The position numbers and the translations under genes are program-made. From Aestuariimicrobium soli (GTDB lineage Bacteria; Actinomycetota; Actinomycetes; Propionibacteriales; Propionibacteriaceae), in assembly GCF_051192575.1 (NCBI RefSeq), contig NZ_JBPJSQ010000010.1, positions 23,298 to 87,297 on the forward strand: a stretch of DNA of 64,000 nucleotides. Reading direction: 5' to 3'. The notes below the pieces were generated by a model, which saw nothing but the letters and a program-made list of their open reading frames with translations, was not told where the DNA came from and made no database searches. Every line of letters starts with the position of its first letter. Position 1 is the first letter of the stretch. Positions 28,087-36,022 of the stretch are shown one piece after another.

Positions 28087-28309
28087 GGGACTGCTCACAT
28101 TCGGGGGGTCTGCGGGCGGAGAGGCGTCCCGGGCTGGGACGGCCCGACCCCATCGTGACCACATCGGGGGTCGGATTGCACCTCGGATGGTCAACGGAGC
28201 GGCCGCCGGACGGATCGTCCCGACTGAAACCCTGCAGTCGTACTTCAGGCGTGGGGTTCTGAGAAGCTGTGACGACGAGCGGCGGGCGTCGCGATGGGGA
28301 AGGTGAACC

Positions 28310-28960
28310 ATGAGGTTCTATGCACGAGGGTGGAGGGCAACCCGACAGGCGGGTGGCGACATCATTGTTCTGGCCTGGGTGGTGGTGTGGGTCTGGTTGG
28401 GTACGGTCGTGCACGGTGTCATCAATGAGCTCGCCGGTCCGGCGCGCCAGACGGCGAAGACCTCGGGCGAGCTGGCGGCGCGAATGCGCGAGGCCAGCGG
28501 TCAGCTTGGCAGGGTGCCCGGGGTGGGTGACCAGCTCGCCCGGCCGTTCGACGGCATGGCAGGCGATCTCGACCAGCTGGTGACCCAGGCCAACGGGCAG
28601 GTGGCGACGATCGGCACTGTGGCCTGGGTGATGGGAGTCCTCACCGCCGCGGCCCCGATCGCCCTCGTCCTGCTGCTCTGGCTTCCGCGACGAGTGTCGT
28701 TCGCCCGCAACTCCGCGGCAGCGCAGAAGTTCATCGACGCCGACGCCGACCTTGACCTGTTCGCCCTCCGCGCGATGGCCAACCAGCCGATGCCGGTGCT
28801 CGCCAACATCTCCAACGATCCCATGGGGGCCTGGCGTCGGCGTGATCGTGAGGTCATTCGCAAACTGGCCAAACTCGAACTCGACAGGGTCGGACTGTCC
28901 ATGCCGGCCCCGACGGCGCTCAGGTCTGGGACAGCAACCCCCGAACAGCCCGATCGCTGA
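28310..28960 (+). CDS. two-span membrane protein, 216 aa
   Basis: I do not recognise the family. One membrane span lies at about 17-40 (DIIVLAWVVVWVWLGTVV) and another at about 102-124. The roughly 60-residue loop between them is helical and Ala/Gln-rich (ARQTAKTSGELAARMREASGQLG). The C-terminal cytoplasmic region includes DADADLDLFALRAMANQP. The ATG follows GGGGAAGG. It is divergent from the amidase, and the coding region runs 41 bp into the end of the TetR gene on the opposite strand. A role in envelope biology is suggested only by its neighbour. Confidence 0.7.
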   Translation: MRFYARGWRATRQAGGDIIVLAWVVVWVWLGTVVHGVINELAGPARQTAKTSGELAARMREASGQLGRVPGVGDQLARPFDGMAGDLDQLVTQANGQVATIGTVAWVMGVLTAAAPIALVLLLWLPRRVSFARNSAAAQKFIDADADLDLFALRAMANQPMPVLANISNDPMGAWRRRDREVIRKLAKLELDRVGLSMPAPTALRSGTATPEQPDR

Positions 28961-29507
28961 CACGTGCCACCAGGTCGGGATCGGCACCGGCATCCACCTG
29001 CCGGAAGGCCGACTCCAGCAGCCCTCGGGTCAGGGCCGCAGACGCCTGGGCGGTCGCTTCGTCCGCGGTCAGTTCATGCCAGGCATCGCCGACGACATCG
29101 CGCATCGAGGCGTGGGCGGCATCCATCACGGGCTGAACGGCGGGGGAGACCTTCCACGTGCGGGCCGCGTTCATCATCCAGCCGTGGCCGGTGAGGGCGG
29201 CCTGGTCGATGTTCGCCCGCACCCAACGACGGATCCGCTCGCCCGGTTCCGTCACCCCCGCCAAGGCCTCGTCGACGGCCCGCGTCCAGGCCGGCAGGTG
29301 ACGTTCGAGCACGAGTGCCGGCAGGTCGTCGACCGAGTCGACGTAGCGGTAGATGCTGTTGCGGGCAATGCCGGCCGCCTTCGTCACGGCGCCAGCAGTG
29401 AGTCCCTCGGGCTGGCCGCTGCGCAGCAGTTGCTCCGCGGCGTCGATGAGCCGCTCACGCACGATGGCGCGGTGCTCGGCAACCGTGGGTGCATCGATCC
29501 TGGGCAT
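28920..29507 (-). CDS. TetR family transcriptional regulator, 195 aa
   Basis: The N-terminal TetR DNA-binding domain (about 14-62) reads VRERLIDAAEQLL and then AGAVTKAAGIARNSIYRYV, the helix-turn-helix. The C-terminal ligand domain is Trp/Ala-rich and variable. It is divergent from an MFS exporter with 118 bp between the starts, the standard arrangement for a local efflux repressor. Candidate operators in the gap are annotated separately. Its 3' end overlaps the convergent membrane-protein gene by 41 bp. Confidence 0.88.
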   Translation of the reverse strand: MPRIDAPTVAEHRAIVRERLIDAAEQLLRSGQPEGLTAGAVTKAAGIARNSIYRYVDSVDDLPALVLERHLPAWTRAVDEALAGVTEPGERIRRWVRANIDQAALTGHGWMMNAARTWKVSPAVQPVMDAAHASMRDVVGDAWHELTADEATAQASAALTRGLLESAFRQVDAGADPDLVARVSDRAVRGLLSQT

Positions 29508-29547
29508 GGGGTGATTCTCCCACGGCCGATCGCCTCGCCACCCGTCC

Positions 29548-29602
29548 GTCGTCAACTTGACGACATGGTGTCGCAAACCTACGCTGGAGATGTTTGAGAC
29601 AC
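29548..29602. promoter_or_regulatory. candidate TetR operator and MFS promoter region
   Basis: For the MFS gene, -35 TTGACG (29557-29562) and -10 TACGCT (29580-29585) are separated by 17 bp. A perfect 17-nt palindrome GTCGTCAACTTGACGAC (29548-29564) covers the -35. A second inverted repeat, GTGTCGCAAAC (29568-29578) with GTTTGAGACAC (29592-29602), flanks the -10 with one mismatch. Both would allow a repressor to block the exporter promoter. Confidence 0.6.
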
Positions 29603-29625
29603 ACTGTCGCGAAAGAGGAGCGACC

Positions 29626-31164
29626 ATGACCACCCGTACCGATCGACCCGTCACCGCACCCGTGAGCACCGTGGACGAGCCTCGCCCGTCCCGACGTGAC
29701 TGGATCGGCTTGGGGGTGCTGGCCACGGCTCTGGCGATGATCGTGCTCGACGGCACCATCGTGGGGGTGGCCCTGCCGGTCATCATGGGTGACCTGCGGT
29801 TGTCGCTGACCACGGCCCAGTGGGTCAACAGCCTGTACTCCGTCGTCTTCGCCGCCCTGCTGCTCACCGCCGGCCGGCTCGGTGACCGGCTGGGGCGCAG
29901 GGCGCTGCTGATCGCCGGGGTGGGCATCTTCGTCGTGGGCAGCGTCGTCGCCGTGCTCGCCCCCGGAGCCACCGCGTTGCTCGCCGCCCGGGCCGTGCAG
30001 GGTGTCGGCGGCGCGCTGATCCTGCCCTCGACCCTGTCGACCGTCAACGCCACCTTCCGGAGACGAGACCGTGCCGCCGCCTTCGGCGTCTGGGGAGCCG
30101 TGATGTCGGGGGCGGCCGCCATCGGTCCGCTGCTGGGCGGGTGGCTGACGACCGCCGCGAACTGGCGCTGGATCTTCTGGGTCAACGTTCCGATCGGCGT
30201 CGCCGTGGTCGCGGCCGCCGTGGTTGTCGTGCGCGAGTCGACGGGCGAGGGGGAGGGCGAGTCGGCGGGAAGGCGCGCTTCCCGCAGGGGGTTCGACCTG
30301 GCCGGTCCGGTGCTGTCGGCCGTTGGGTTCGCCAGCCTGGTGTTCGGCCTCATCGAGGGGAACGATCTGGGCTGGTGGGCGCCCAAGGCTGCCCTCGATC
30401 TGGGCCTGGTCAACTGGGGCACGGGGGCGCCGATCTCGGCGGTGCCGGTGTCGTTGGCGATTGGCGTGATCGCGCTGGTCGCGTTCGTGCTCGACCAAGT
30501 GCGCCGGGAGCGCGCGGATCGTCCGCGGGTGCTGGAGGTGTCGCTGTTCTCACTGCCCACGTTCGCCTGGGGCAATCTGACGGCCGGGCTGGTCGCGGCG
30601 GGGGAGTTCGCCCTCGTCTTCGTGCTCCCGCTGTACCTGGTGACGTCCCTGCAACTGTCCACGATGGGGGCCGGGCTGGTGCTGGCCGCGATGGCCGCCG
30701 GCGCCTTCGTCTCGGGCGCCCTCGCCCGGCACCTCTCGGCCGCCCTCGGTGCGACCCGGGTGGTCGTGCTGGGGTTGGCGCTGGAGTTGGCCGGTGTGGC
30801 GCTCACCGCGCTGGCCGTCAACGGCGAGGCGCACCAGTGGTGGGTGGCCGCCGCGTTGCTGCCCTACGGGCTCGGCTTGGGCCTGGCCTCGGCGCAGCTC
30901 ACGTCGACGGTGTTGGCCGACGTGCCGGTCGAGACCTCGGGCACGGGGTCCGCGGTGCAGAGCACCGTGCGGCAGGTCGGGTCGGCCCTGGGCAGCGCCA
31001 TCGGTGGTACCGCGCTGTCGATGGCCCTCGGGTCCGCGACGGTCGGACGAGCCTCGGCCGCCGACTTCGCCCATGCCAGCTCGGCAGCCGTGTGGGTGTC
31101 GGGCGGGGTGCTCGCCCTCGGTTTGGTCGCGGCCGTGCAGGTGATGCGGGCCGCCGACCGCTAG
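29626..31164 (+). CDS. MFS multidrug transporter, DHA2 type, 512 aa
   Basis: This is a drug:proton antiporter-like protein with about 14 membrane spans. Family marks are the D1 motif in LDGTIVGVALPVI, motif A in GRLGDRLGRRALL, and motif C-like GAVMSGAAAIGPLLGGWL. The C-terminal half is typical of EmrB/QacA relatives (GLGLGLASAQLTSTVLADVP). The ATG at 29626 follows GAAAGAGGAG. It is divergent from a TetR repressor and probably controlled by it. The substrate is unknown. Its TAG stop interlocks with the stop of the next gene on the opposite strand in the palindrome CTAG. Confidence 0.9.
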   Translation: MTTRTDRPVTAPVSTVDEPRPSRRDWIGLGVLATALAMIVLDGTIVGVALPVIMGDLRLSLTTAQWVNSLYSVVFAALLLTAGRLGDRLGRRALLIAGVGIFVVGSVVAVLAPGATALLAARAVQGVGGALILPSTLSTVNATFRRRDRAAAFGVWGAVMSGAAAIGPLLGGWLTTAANWRWIFWVNVPIGVAVVAAAVVVVRESTGEGEGESAGRRASRRGFDLAGPVLSAVGFASLVFGLIEGNDLGWWAPKAALDLGLVNWGTGAPISAVPVSLAIGVIALVAFVLDQVRRERADRPRVLEVSLFSLPTFAWGNLTAGLVAAGEFALVFVLPLYLVTSLQLSTMGAGLVLAAMAAGAFVSGALARHLSAALGATRVVVLGLALELAGVALTALAVNGEAHQWWVAAALLPYGLGLGLASAQLTSTVLADVPVETSGTGSAVQSTVRQVGSALGSAIGGTALSMALGSATVGRASAADFAHASSAAVWVSGGVLALGLVAAVQVMRAADR

Positions 31165-31442
31165 TCCTCGCCCGGGTCGTCCTGGTCGTCAGGGGTGGCG
31201 TGGGTGCGGGCCGAAGCCACAGCTGACGCCGACACCGTGAAGGTCTGCCCGGCGCCCACAACGAACGATGCGGCCGACGTGGGCGCCGGCTTCACGGGTG
31301 CGGTGACCGCCTCGTCGTGGGCCGGGCCCAGTTCGGGAGGCGCTCCCGGGGTGGTCGGTCGCACGGATTCACCCATCGCCTTCGCCAGTGCCTGGGCGAT
31401 GGCGCCCCCGGTGCCGGGGCTGAACTTCCGGATCTCGGCCAT
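31161..31442 (-). CDS. small hypothetical protein, 93 aa
   Basis: The N-terminal 25 residues look helical (MAEIRKFSPGTGGAIAQALAKAMGE). The remainder is Pro/Ala/Thr-rich, with a hydrophobic patch SFVVGAGQTFTVSASAV and an acidic end DDQDDPGED. I do not recognise a family. The gene is supported by a TAGCAT hexamer on the minus strand (31449-31454) exactly 6 nt before the ATG, the same leaderless pattern as other genes here. Its stop codon shares CTAG with the stop of the convergent MFS gene. Confidence 0.6.
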   Translation of the reverse strand: MAEIRKFSPGTGGAIAQALAKAMGESVRPTTPGAPPELGPAHDEAVTAPVKPAPTSAASFVVGAGQTFTVSASAVASARTHATPDDQDDPGED

Positions 31443-31466
31443 GCCGCCATGCTATGACGAGGCTGG

Positions 31467-31543
31467 GTGGTCAGGATGCAGCACCACAGCCCGAGCGTTG
31501 CGCACCAGGAAACGCTCGCCCTGGGGTGCTGCATCCTGACCAC
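31467..31543. repeat. composite inverted repeat upstream of the small gene
   Basis: Outer arms of 19 bp (31467-31485 with 31525-31543) are perfect, and an inner 8-bp pair CGAGCGTT/AACGCTCG (31492-31499 with 31511-31518) sits in the loop. The element lies just outside the promoter of the 93-aa gene and beyond the tRNA-Leu terminator. It could be a terminator for leftward transcription or a cruciform-forming site. Confidence 0.65.
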
Positions 31544-31560
31544 GAGGGGGGCACAAACGG

Positions 31561-31596
31561 CAGGTCCCGAGACATCCATCGATGTCTCGGGACCTG
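31561..31596 (-). terminator. terminator of tRNA-Leu
   Basis: A perfect 16-bp stem CAGGTCCCGAGACATC / GATGTCTCGGGACCTG around the loop CATC starts 13 nt beyond the tRNA 3' end (minus strand). It is followed on that strand by CCGTTTGTG. It is a convincing transcript end for the single tRNA gene. Confidence 0.8.
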
Positions 31597-31608
31597 CTGT
31601 CGTACCTG

Positions 31609-31693
31609 TGTCCGAGAGAGGACTTGAACCTCCATGCCCTTAACGGGCACTAGCACCTCAAGCTAGCGCGTCTACCTATTCCGCCACCCGGAC
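31609..31693 (-). tRNA. tRNA-Leu (anticodon GAG)
   Basis: On the minus strand the acceptor GTCCGGG pairs with CTCGGAC (one G-T wobble). The anticodon stem-loop is CTAGC-TTGAGGT-GCTAG, giving anticodon GAG, and the long variable arm TGCCCGTTAAGGGCA is the type II feature of Leu tRNAs. The T arm is GGAG-GTTCAAG-TCCTC-like. The discriminator is A, and CCA is not encoded. It reads CUC and CUU codons. The terminator at 31561-31596 follows directly. Confidence 0.95.
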
Positions 31694-31805
31694 TCCACCG
31701 CCCGGTCGCCCGGACAGCCCTTGAACAATAGCACCAGAGACCCGGCACCTGAAATCGAGTGGACGAGCCCCGCCACTCGCGTGCTGGCTTGGCAGGATGG
31801 GCCCC

Positions 31806-33158
31806 ATGGCAGCCTCCCAGTCACCGCCCATGACCCCCTCGGATGCGGCCACCCGCACGGCCGACGCCGAGGTGGTCGACATCTGCCGCGACCTGATCAC
31901 CTACGACACCACCAACTTCGGGGCGGGGGAGTCGAAGGGCGAACGCGAGTGCGCCGAGCGGGTCGCTGAGTACCTCGACGAGGTGGGCATCACCTCGGAA
32001 CTGATCGAGACCGAACCCCGCCGCACCACCCTGGTGGCCCACTGGGAGCCCGAGGGCGTCGACACCTCGATCCCGCCGCTGCTGATCCACTGCCACACCG
32101 ACGTGGTGCCGGCGATGGCGGCCGACTGGTCGGTCGACCCGTTCGCGGCCGAGGTGCGCGACGACATGCTCTGGGGGCGCGGTGCGGTCGACATGAAGGA
32201 CTTCGACGCCATGCTGCTCTCGGTGGTGCGCTCCCGCGTCCGTGAGGGCCGCGCCCCCCGTCGTCCGATCAGGATGGTCTTCTTCGCCGACGAGGAGGCG
32301 GGCGGCGAACTCGGCTCGCACACCCTGGCGCGCACCCGCCCGGAGTTGTTCAACGACTGCAGCGACGCCATCTCGGAAGTCGGCGGCTTCTCGCTCACCG
32401 TGCGCGACGACCTGCGGCTGTACCTCGTGCAGACCGCGGAGAAGGGGTTGATCTGGCTCAAGTTGATCGCCGAGGGCACCGCCGGTCACGGCTCGATGCG
32501 TCACCACGACAACGCGGTCACCGAGTTGGCCGGGGCGATCCACCGCATCGGCACGCACACCTGGCCCGACCGCCTGCACCCGGCGCAGAAGGCGTTCCTG
32601 GCCGAGATCGAGGACGCGTTCGGCATCGAGGTCGACAACGACAACGTCGAGCAGACCCTCGAGCGGCTCGGCTCCATCGCCCGCATGATCGGGGCCACCA
32701 TGCACAACACGGTGAACCCGACCATGGTCGATGCGGGCTACAAGGCCAACGTGATTCCCGGACGAGCCGAGGCCCAACTCGACGGCCGCTTCATCCCCGG
32801 CTTCGAGGACGAGCTCATCGAGACGGTCAAGCAACTGGCCGGCCCGAAGATTCAGGTCGAGGCCACGGTGCGCCGCCGCGCCGTCGAGACCGAGTTCGCG
32901 GGTGGGCTGGTCGATGCCATGCAGTGGAGCCTCAGCCAGGAGGATCCGCACGCGAAGGCCGTGCCGTACCTGCTCAGCGCGGGCACCGACGCCAAGGGGT
33001 TCGAGGGCATGGACATCAACTGCTTCGGCTTCGCCCCGCTGCGGCTTCCACCCGACCTCGACTTCACCGCCCTCTTCCACGGGGTGGACGAGCGGGTGCC
33101 GCTGGAGTCACTGAAGTTCGGCGCGCGCGTGCTCGACCACTTCCTGGATCGGGCCTGA
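31806..33158 (+). CDS. M20 family metallopeptidase, 450 aa
   Basis: This is a di-zinc exopeptidase/deacylase of the M20 (DapE/ArgE/CPG2) family. The metal and catalytic residues are visible: CHTDVV with His97 and Asp99, GRGAVDMKDF with the bridging Asp129, and FADEEAGG with Glu163 as general base and Glu164 as ligand. A dimerisation domain is inserted after about residue 200 (AEGTAGHGSMRHHDNA). The exact substrate (peptide, N-acyl amino acid) cannot be read from sequence. The start ATG 31806 is preferred because CAGGAT (31793-31798) lies 7 nt upstream, which also fits a leaderless transcript. Confidence 0.88.
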   Translation: MAASQSPPMTPSDAATRTADAEVVDICRDLITYDTTNFGAGESKGERECAERVAEYLDEVGITSELIETEPRRTTLVAHWEPEGVDTSIPPLLIHCHTDVVPAMAADWSVDPFAAEVRDDMLWGRGAVDMKDFDAMLLSVVRSRVREGRAPRRPIRMVFFADEEAGGELGSHTLARTRPELFNDCSDAISEVGGFSLTVRDDLRLYLVQTAEKGLIWLKLIAEGTAGHGSMRHHDNAVTELAGAIHRIGTHTWPDRLHPAQKAFLAEIEDAFGIEVDNDNVEQTLERLGSIARMIGATMHNTVNPTMVDAGYKANVIPGRAEAQLDGRFIPGFEDELIETVKQLAGPKIQVEATVRRRAVETEFAGGLVDAMQWSLSQEDPHAKAVPYLLSAGTDAKGFEGMDINCFGFAPLRLPPDLDFTALFHGVDERVPLESLKFGARVLDHFLDRA

Positions 33159-33161
33159 GGC

Positions 33162-34133
33162 TCAGGCGCGACCCACGTTCGGGCCACCGGAGACGTCGTC
33201 CAGCGCCCTGGTGATCTCGGCCGGCAGGTTCACGCCGACGACCGCCAACAGTTCCGCCAACTGGGCGGGCGTGCGCGGGCCGATCAGTGCCGACGCCACC
33301 CCGGGGGCATCCCTGGTCCAGAGCAGCGCCACCTGGGCCGGGGTCAGCTCCAGGCCCTCGGCGGCCAGCGCGACGGCATCGGTGATGGCGCGTGGTTTCG
33401 GTTCCAGGTACGGCTCGACGAACCAGGAGAAGTGTTCGAGGGCACCGCGGCTGTCGCGGGGGGTGCCGGTGCGGTACTTGCCGGTCAGCACACCGCGCCC
33501 GACCGCCGACCAGGCCAACACCCCCAGCCCGAGCGCCTGGGCGGCGGGCACCACCTCGACCTCGGCGCGCCTGGCCAGCAGCGAGTACTCGACCTGCGCC
33601 GAGACGACCTGCGCTCGTCCGGGAACCGCGCGCTGCCAGGTGGCCGCCTGCGCGGTCTGCCAGCCCACGAAGTTGGAGACGCCCACGTAGCGGGTCATGC
33701 CCTGGCTGACGGCGTGGTCGAGGGCCGCCAGCGTCTCGTCCAGGGGGGCATCGCCCCAGGCGTGCACCTGCCACAGGTCGACGTGGTCGGTGTGCAGTCG
33801 CCGCAGCGACTCCGCGAGATCGTTCAGCATGGCCCGGCGCGAGGTGTCGACCACCCTGCGCCCGTCGTGCAATCCGAATCCCGCCTTCGTGGCGATCACG
33901 AGATCGTCGCGGCGGAGGTCGGTGTGGATCGCCTTGCCGATGATCTTCTCGGCCACGCCCTGACCGTAGGCGGGTGCGGTGTCGACCAACGTGCCGCCGC
34001 CGGCCACGAACTCGCGCAGCAGCATGCGGGCCACCTCGGGACTGGTGTCGCGACCCCAGGTCATCGTGCCCAGTCCCAGGGCCGACACCTTCAGTCCCGA
34101 TGCGCCGACGTGGCGTTCCTGCATGCCCTTCAC
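33162..34133 (-). CDS. aldo/keto reductase, 323 aa
   Basis: This is an NADPH-dependent aldo/keto reductase with a TIM-barrel fold. The catalytic tetrad is placed by LVDTAPAYGQG (Asp, Tyr), VIATKAG (Lys) and LWQVHAWG (His). The C-terminal part has the nucleotide-binding ALIGPRTPAQLAE. The substrate is unknown. The GTG at 34133 is selected because TAGGGT (34141-34146, minus strand) lies 7 nt upstream. An ATG three codons in (34124) is the alternative. It is convergent with the M20 gene, whose stop is 3 bp away. Confidence 0.87.
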   Translation of the reverse strand: MKGMQERHVGASGLKVSALGLGTMTWGRDTSPEVARMLLREFVAGGGTLVDTAPAYGQGVAEKIIGKAIHTDLRRDDLVIATKAGFGLHDGRRVVDTSRRAMLNDLAESLRRLHTDHVDLWQVHAWGDAPLDETLAALDHAVSQGMTRYVGVSNFVGWQTAQAATWQRAVPGRAQVVSAQVEYSLLARRAEVEVVPAAQALGLGVLAWSAVGRGVLTGKYRTGTPRDSRGALEHFSWFVEPYLEPKPRAITDAVALAAEGLELTPAQVALLWTRDAPGVASALIGPRTPAQLAELLAVVGVNLPAEITRALDDVSGGPNVGRA

Positions 34134-34202
34134 TCCCGACACCCTAGCCATGCCGGGCCCGAGAAGGTCTGCCACACCCCCACTGCGTCACGGCCAGACC
34201 CC

Positions 34203-34700
34203 TCACTTCCACAGCAGGCGCAACAGGGTCAGTTCCACGCCGTTCACGACCTCGGTGCGCATCAGTCCGTCCCACCTGGCCCCTTCGCGTTGGTAGAACC
34301 GGATGCCGTCGGTGTTCTCGTTGAGTACCCACACCACCAGCGGACGACGCGACTCCCGCAGCACCTGGGTCAGCAGCGCGGCCCCGACCCCCGCCCGCCG
34401 GTGGTCGGGATGCACCCACAGGTCCCACACCTCGTCGGCCCCAACCTTTCCGGACAGGTCGGGGTCGGCGGTCGGCCCGCAGCTGATGAACCCGCGCAGC
34501 ATCCCGGCCTCGTCGTCCACCAGCACCCGGGTGGCTCGTCCGGGCTGCAGCTGCGACGTCCACCGGGCCAAACACGCGTCGGACGACTCGGGCGTCTCGG
34601 CGAGCACCCGGTCGTCGACGAGGCCGCGGTAGGCCTCCCAGCCCAGCCGGTGCAGTTCGGCGATCTGGGGGGCGTCGGCGACGACGGCGGCACGCAGCAT
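34203..34700 (-). CDS. GNAT family N-acetyltransferase, 165 aa
   Basis: This acetyl-CoA-dependent acyltransferase has the GNAT fold. The pyrophosphate-binding motif is LWVHPDHRRAGVGAALL, followed by the strand VVWVLNENTDGIRFYQREGA. Substrate recognition cannot be inferred. The start lies 18 bp from the divergent histidine phosphatase start, and the two genes share a very short promoter region around ACTAGT (34704-34709). The -10 hexamers of the divergent transcripts probably overlap. Confidence 0.85.
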   Translation of the reverse strand: MLRAAVVADAPQIAELHRLGWEAYRGLVDDRVLAETPESSDACLARWTSQLQPGRATRVLVDDEAGMLRGFISCGPTADPDLSGKVGADEVWDLWVHPDHRRAGVGAALLTQVLRESRRPLVVWVLNENTDGIRFYQREGARWDGLMRTEVVNGVELTLLRLLWK

Positions 34701-34718
34701 GCGACTAGTCTCGCCGAC

Positions 34719-35477
34719 ATGAGCACCCTGGTTCTGATCCGTCACGGCCGCAGCACCTCCAATGCGGCCGGCACCCTGGCCGGTCGCACCCCCGGCATCG
34801 TCCTCGACGACGTCGGGCGACAGCAGGCCGAGACTCTGGGTGACCGCCTGGCGGGTGTGCAGCCCGCGGCCGTCGTGTGTTCACCGCTCGAGCGGTGCCA
34901 GCAGACGATCAGGATCGCGCTCGACCGGGCCGGGATCGACACCGAGGTCACCACGGACGACCGCGTGCAGGAGACCGACTACGGGCAGTGGTCGGGCCGT
35001 CCGCTGAAGGAACTGGCCACCGAACCCGGCTGGGCCACGGTGCAGACGTCGCCGAGCACCGCCGAGTTTCCCGGCGGCGAGCGCATGTTGGCGGTGCGCG
35101 AGCGCATGGTCGAGACGGTGCTCGACTGGAACGCACGCCTGCCCGCGGAGGCCGTCTGGCTGCTGGTCAGCCATGGCGACCCGATCAACGGGCTGCTGAC
35201 CTGGGCGTTGGGCATGGACTACGACCGGGTGCAGTCGCTGATGGTCGACCCGGCCTCCACGTCGGTGGTCCACCTGCCGCCGCCGGATGCCACCGAGGAA
35301 CGGGGCATCGTGCGGGTGGCGTGCGTCAACGGGGTGGCCGGGCCGTTGAGAGCGTTCGTGCGTCCGCCGACGGCCGCGGGCGGGCAGGTCGGGGGCGGAA
35401 CCGGGGCCACCGGGGAGGCTGACCAACCCGCGGGCGGCGACGCCGAGGTGGAGCCATCTTCTAGGGTGAGGCCATGA
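34719..35477 (+). CDS. histidine phosphatase superfamily protein, 252 aa
   Basis: This is a phosphoglycerate-mutase-like phosphatase. The phospho-accepting His is in LIRHGRSTSN (His9), the second His in LLVSHGDPINGLL, with Arg/Glu residues in CSPLERCQQT and QETDYGQWSG. The Gly/Ala/Glu tail after about 210 is disordered. In actinobacteria this gene, DUF3090 and an SCO1664-like gene form a conserved trio near mshC, as in the Rv2135c-Rv2133c region, and the same order is seen here. TAGTCT at 34706-34711 lies 7 nt before the ATG. The substrate is unknown. Its stop overlaps the DUF3090 start (ATGA). Confidence 0.88.
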   Translation: MSTLVLIRHGRSTSNAAGTLAGRTPGIVLDDVGRQQAETLGDRLAGVQPAAVVCSPLERCQQTIRIALDRAGIDTEVTTDDRVQETDYGQWSGRPLKELATEPGWATVQTSPSTAEFPGGERMLAVRERMVETVLDWNARLPAEAVWLLVSHGDPINGLLTWALGMDYDRVQSLMVDPASTSVVHLPPPDATEERGIVRVACVNGVAGPLRAFVRPPTAAGGQVGGGTGATGEADQPAGGDAEVEPSSRVRP

Positions 35478-36022
35478 GCAGGGCGATCCACAGCTTCCAC
35501 GATCCCGACCGCTTCGTCTCGGGCACCATCGGTCAGCCGGGCCAGCGCGCCTTCTACCTGCAGGTGCGCGAGGGCAACCGCATCGTCAGCGTCGGGCTCG
35601 AGAAGGAGCAGGTGCAGGTGTTGGCCGAGCACCTGGAGCGCATCATGGACGAGCTCGAGAAACTGCTGGACGATGCCACCGTCGTGGTGGCCCCGCACGT
35701 CGACGTGGCCGACGACCTCGAACCCCTCGACCAGCCCCTCGATGAGGAGTTCCGCGTCGGTTCGATGGCCCTTGCCTGGGATTCCGGCCGCGGGAAGATC
35801 GCCATCGAGTTGTTCAGCATCGACGACGAGGGGGAGGAGTCGGGCGATTCGGTCGACCTGCGCCTGACCACCGCCGAGGCACGCCAGTTCGTGGCCCGGT
35901 CGCGGGCGCTCGTCGAGTCGGGACGACCGGCCTGCCCGTTCTGCCTGCAGCCGATCAACCCCGACGGACACATCTGCCCGCGCGCCAACGGCTACCGACG
36001 GCCCCTCTTCGCCCGTGACTGA
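35474..36022 (+). CDS. DUF3090 family protein, 182 aa
   Basis: This conserved actinobacterial protein has two recognisable parts. The N-terminal domain begins IHSFHDPDRFVSGTIGQPGQRAFYLQ, and a short C-terminal zinc-ribbon-like segment reads CPFCLQPINPDGHICPRANGYR (in pieces, three cysteines and a histidine). Its molecular role is not known to me. It is coupled to the phosphatase upstream (4-bp overlap) and to the SCO1664-like gene downstream (8-bp overlap). A TAGGGT hexamer 6 nt before the ATG (35462-35467) could also give an internal leaderless transcript. Confidence 0.9.
   Translation: MSRAIHSFHDPDRFVSGTIGQPGQRAFYLQVREGNRIVSVGLEKEQVQVLAEHLERIMDELEKLLDDATVVVAPHVDVADDLEPLDQPLDEEFRVGSMALAWDSGRGKIAIELFSIDDEGEESGDSVDLRLTTAEARQFVARSRALVESGRPACPFCLQPINPDGHICPRANGYRRPLFARD

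Noticed and set aside
25285..28158. A 957-codon plus-strand frame opposite the amidase gene
   Set aside because: The minus strand has a signal peptide, an amidase domain and repeats; the plus frame has none.
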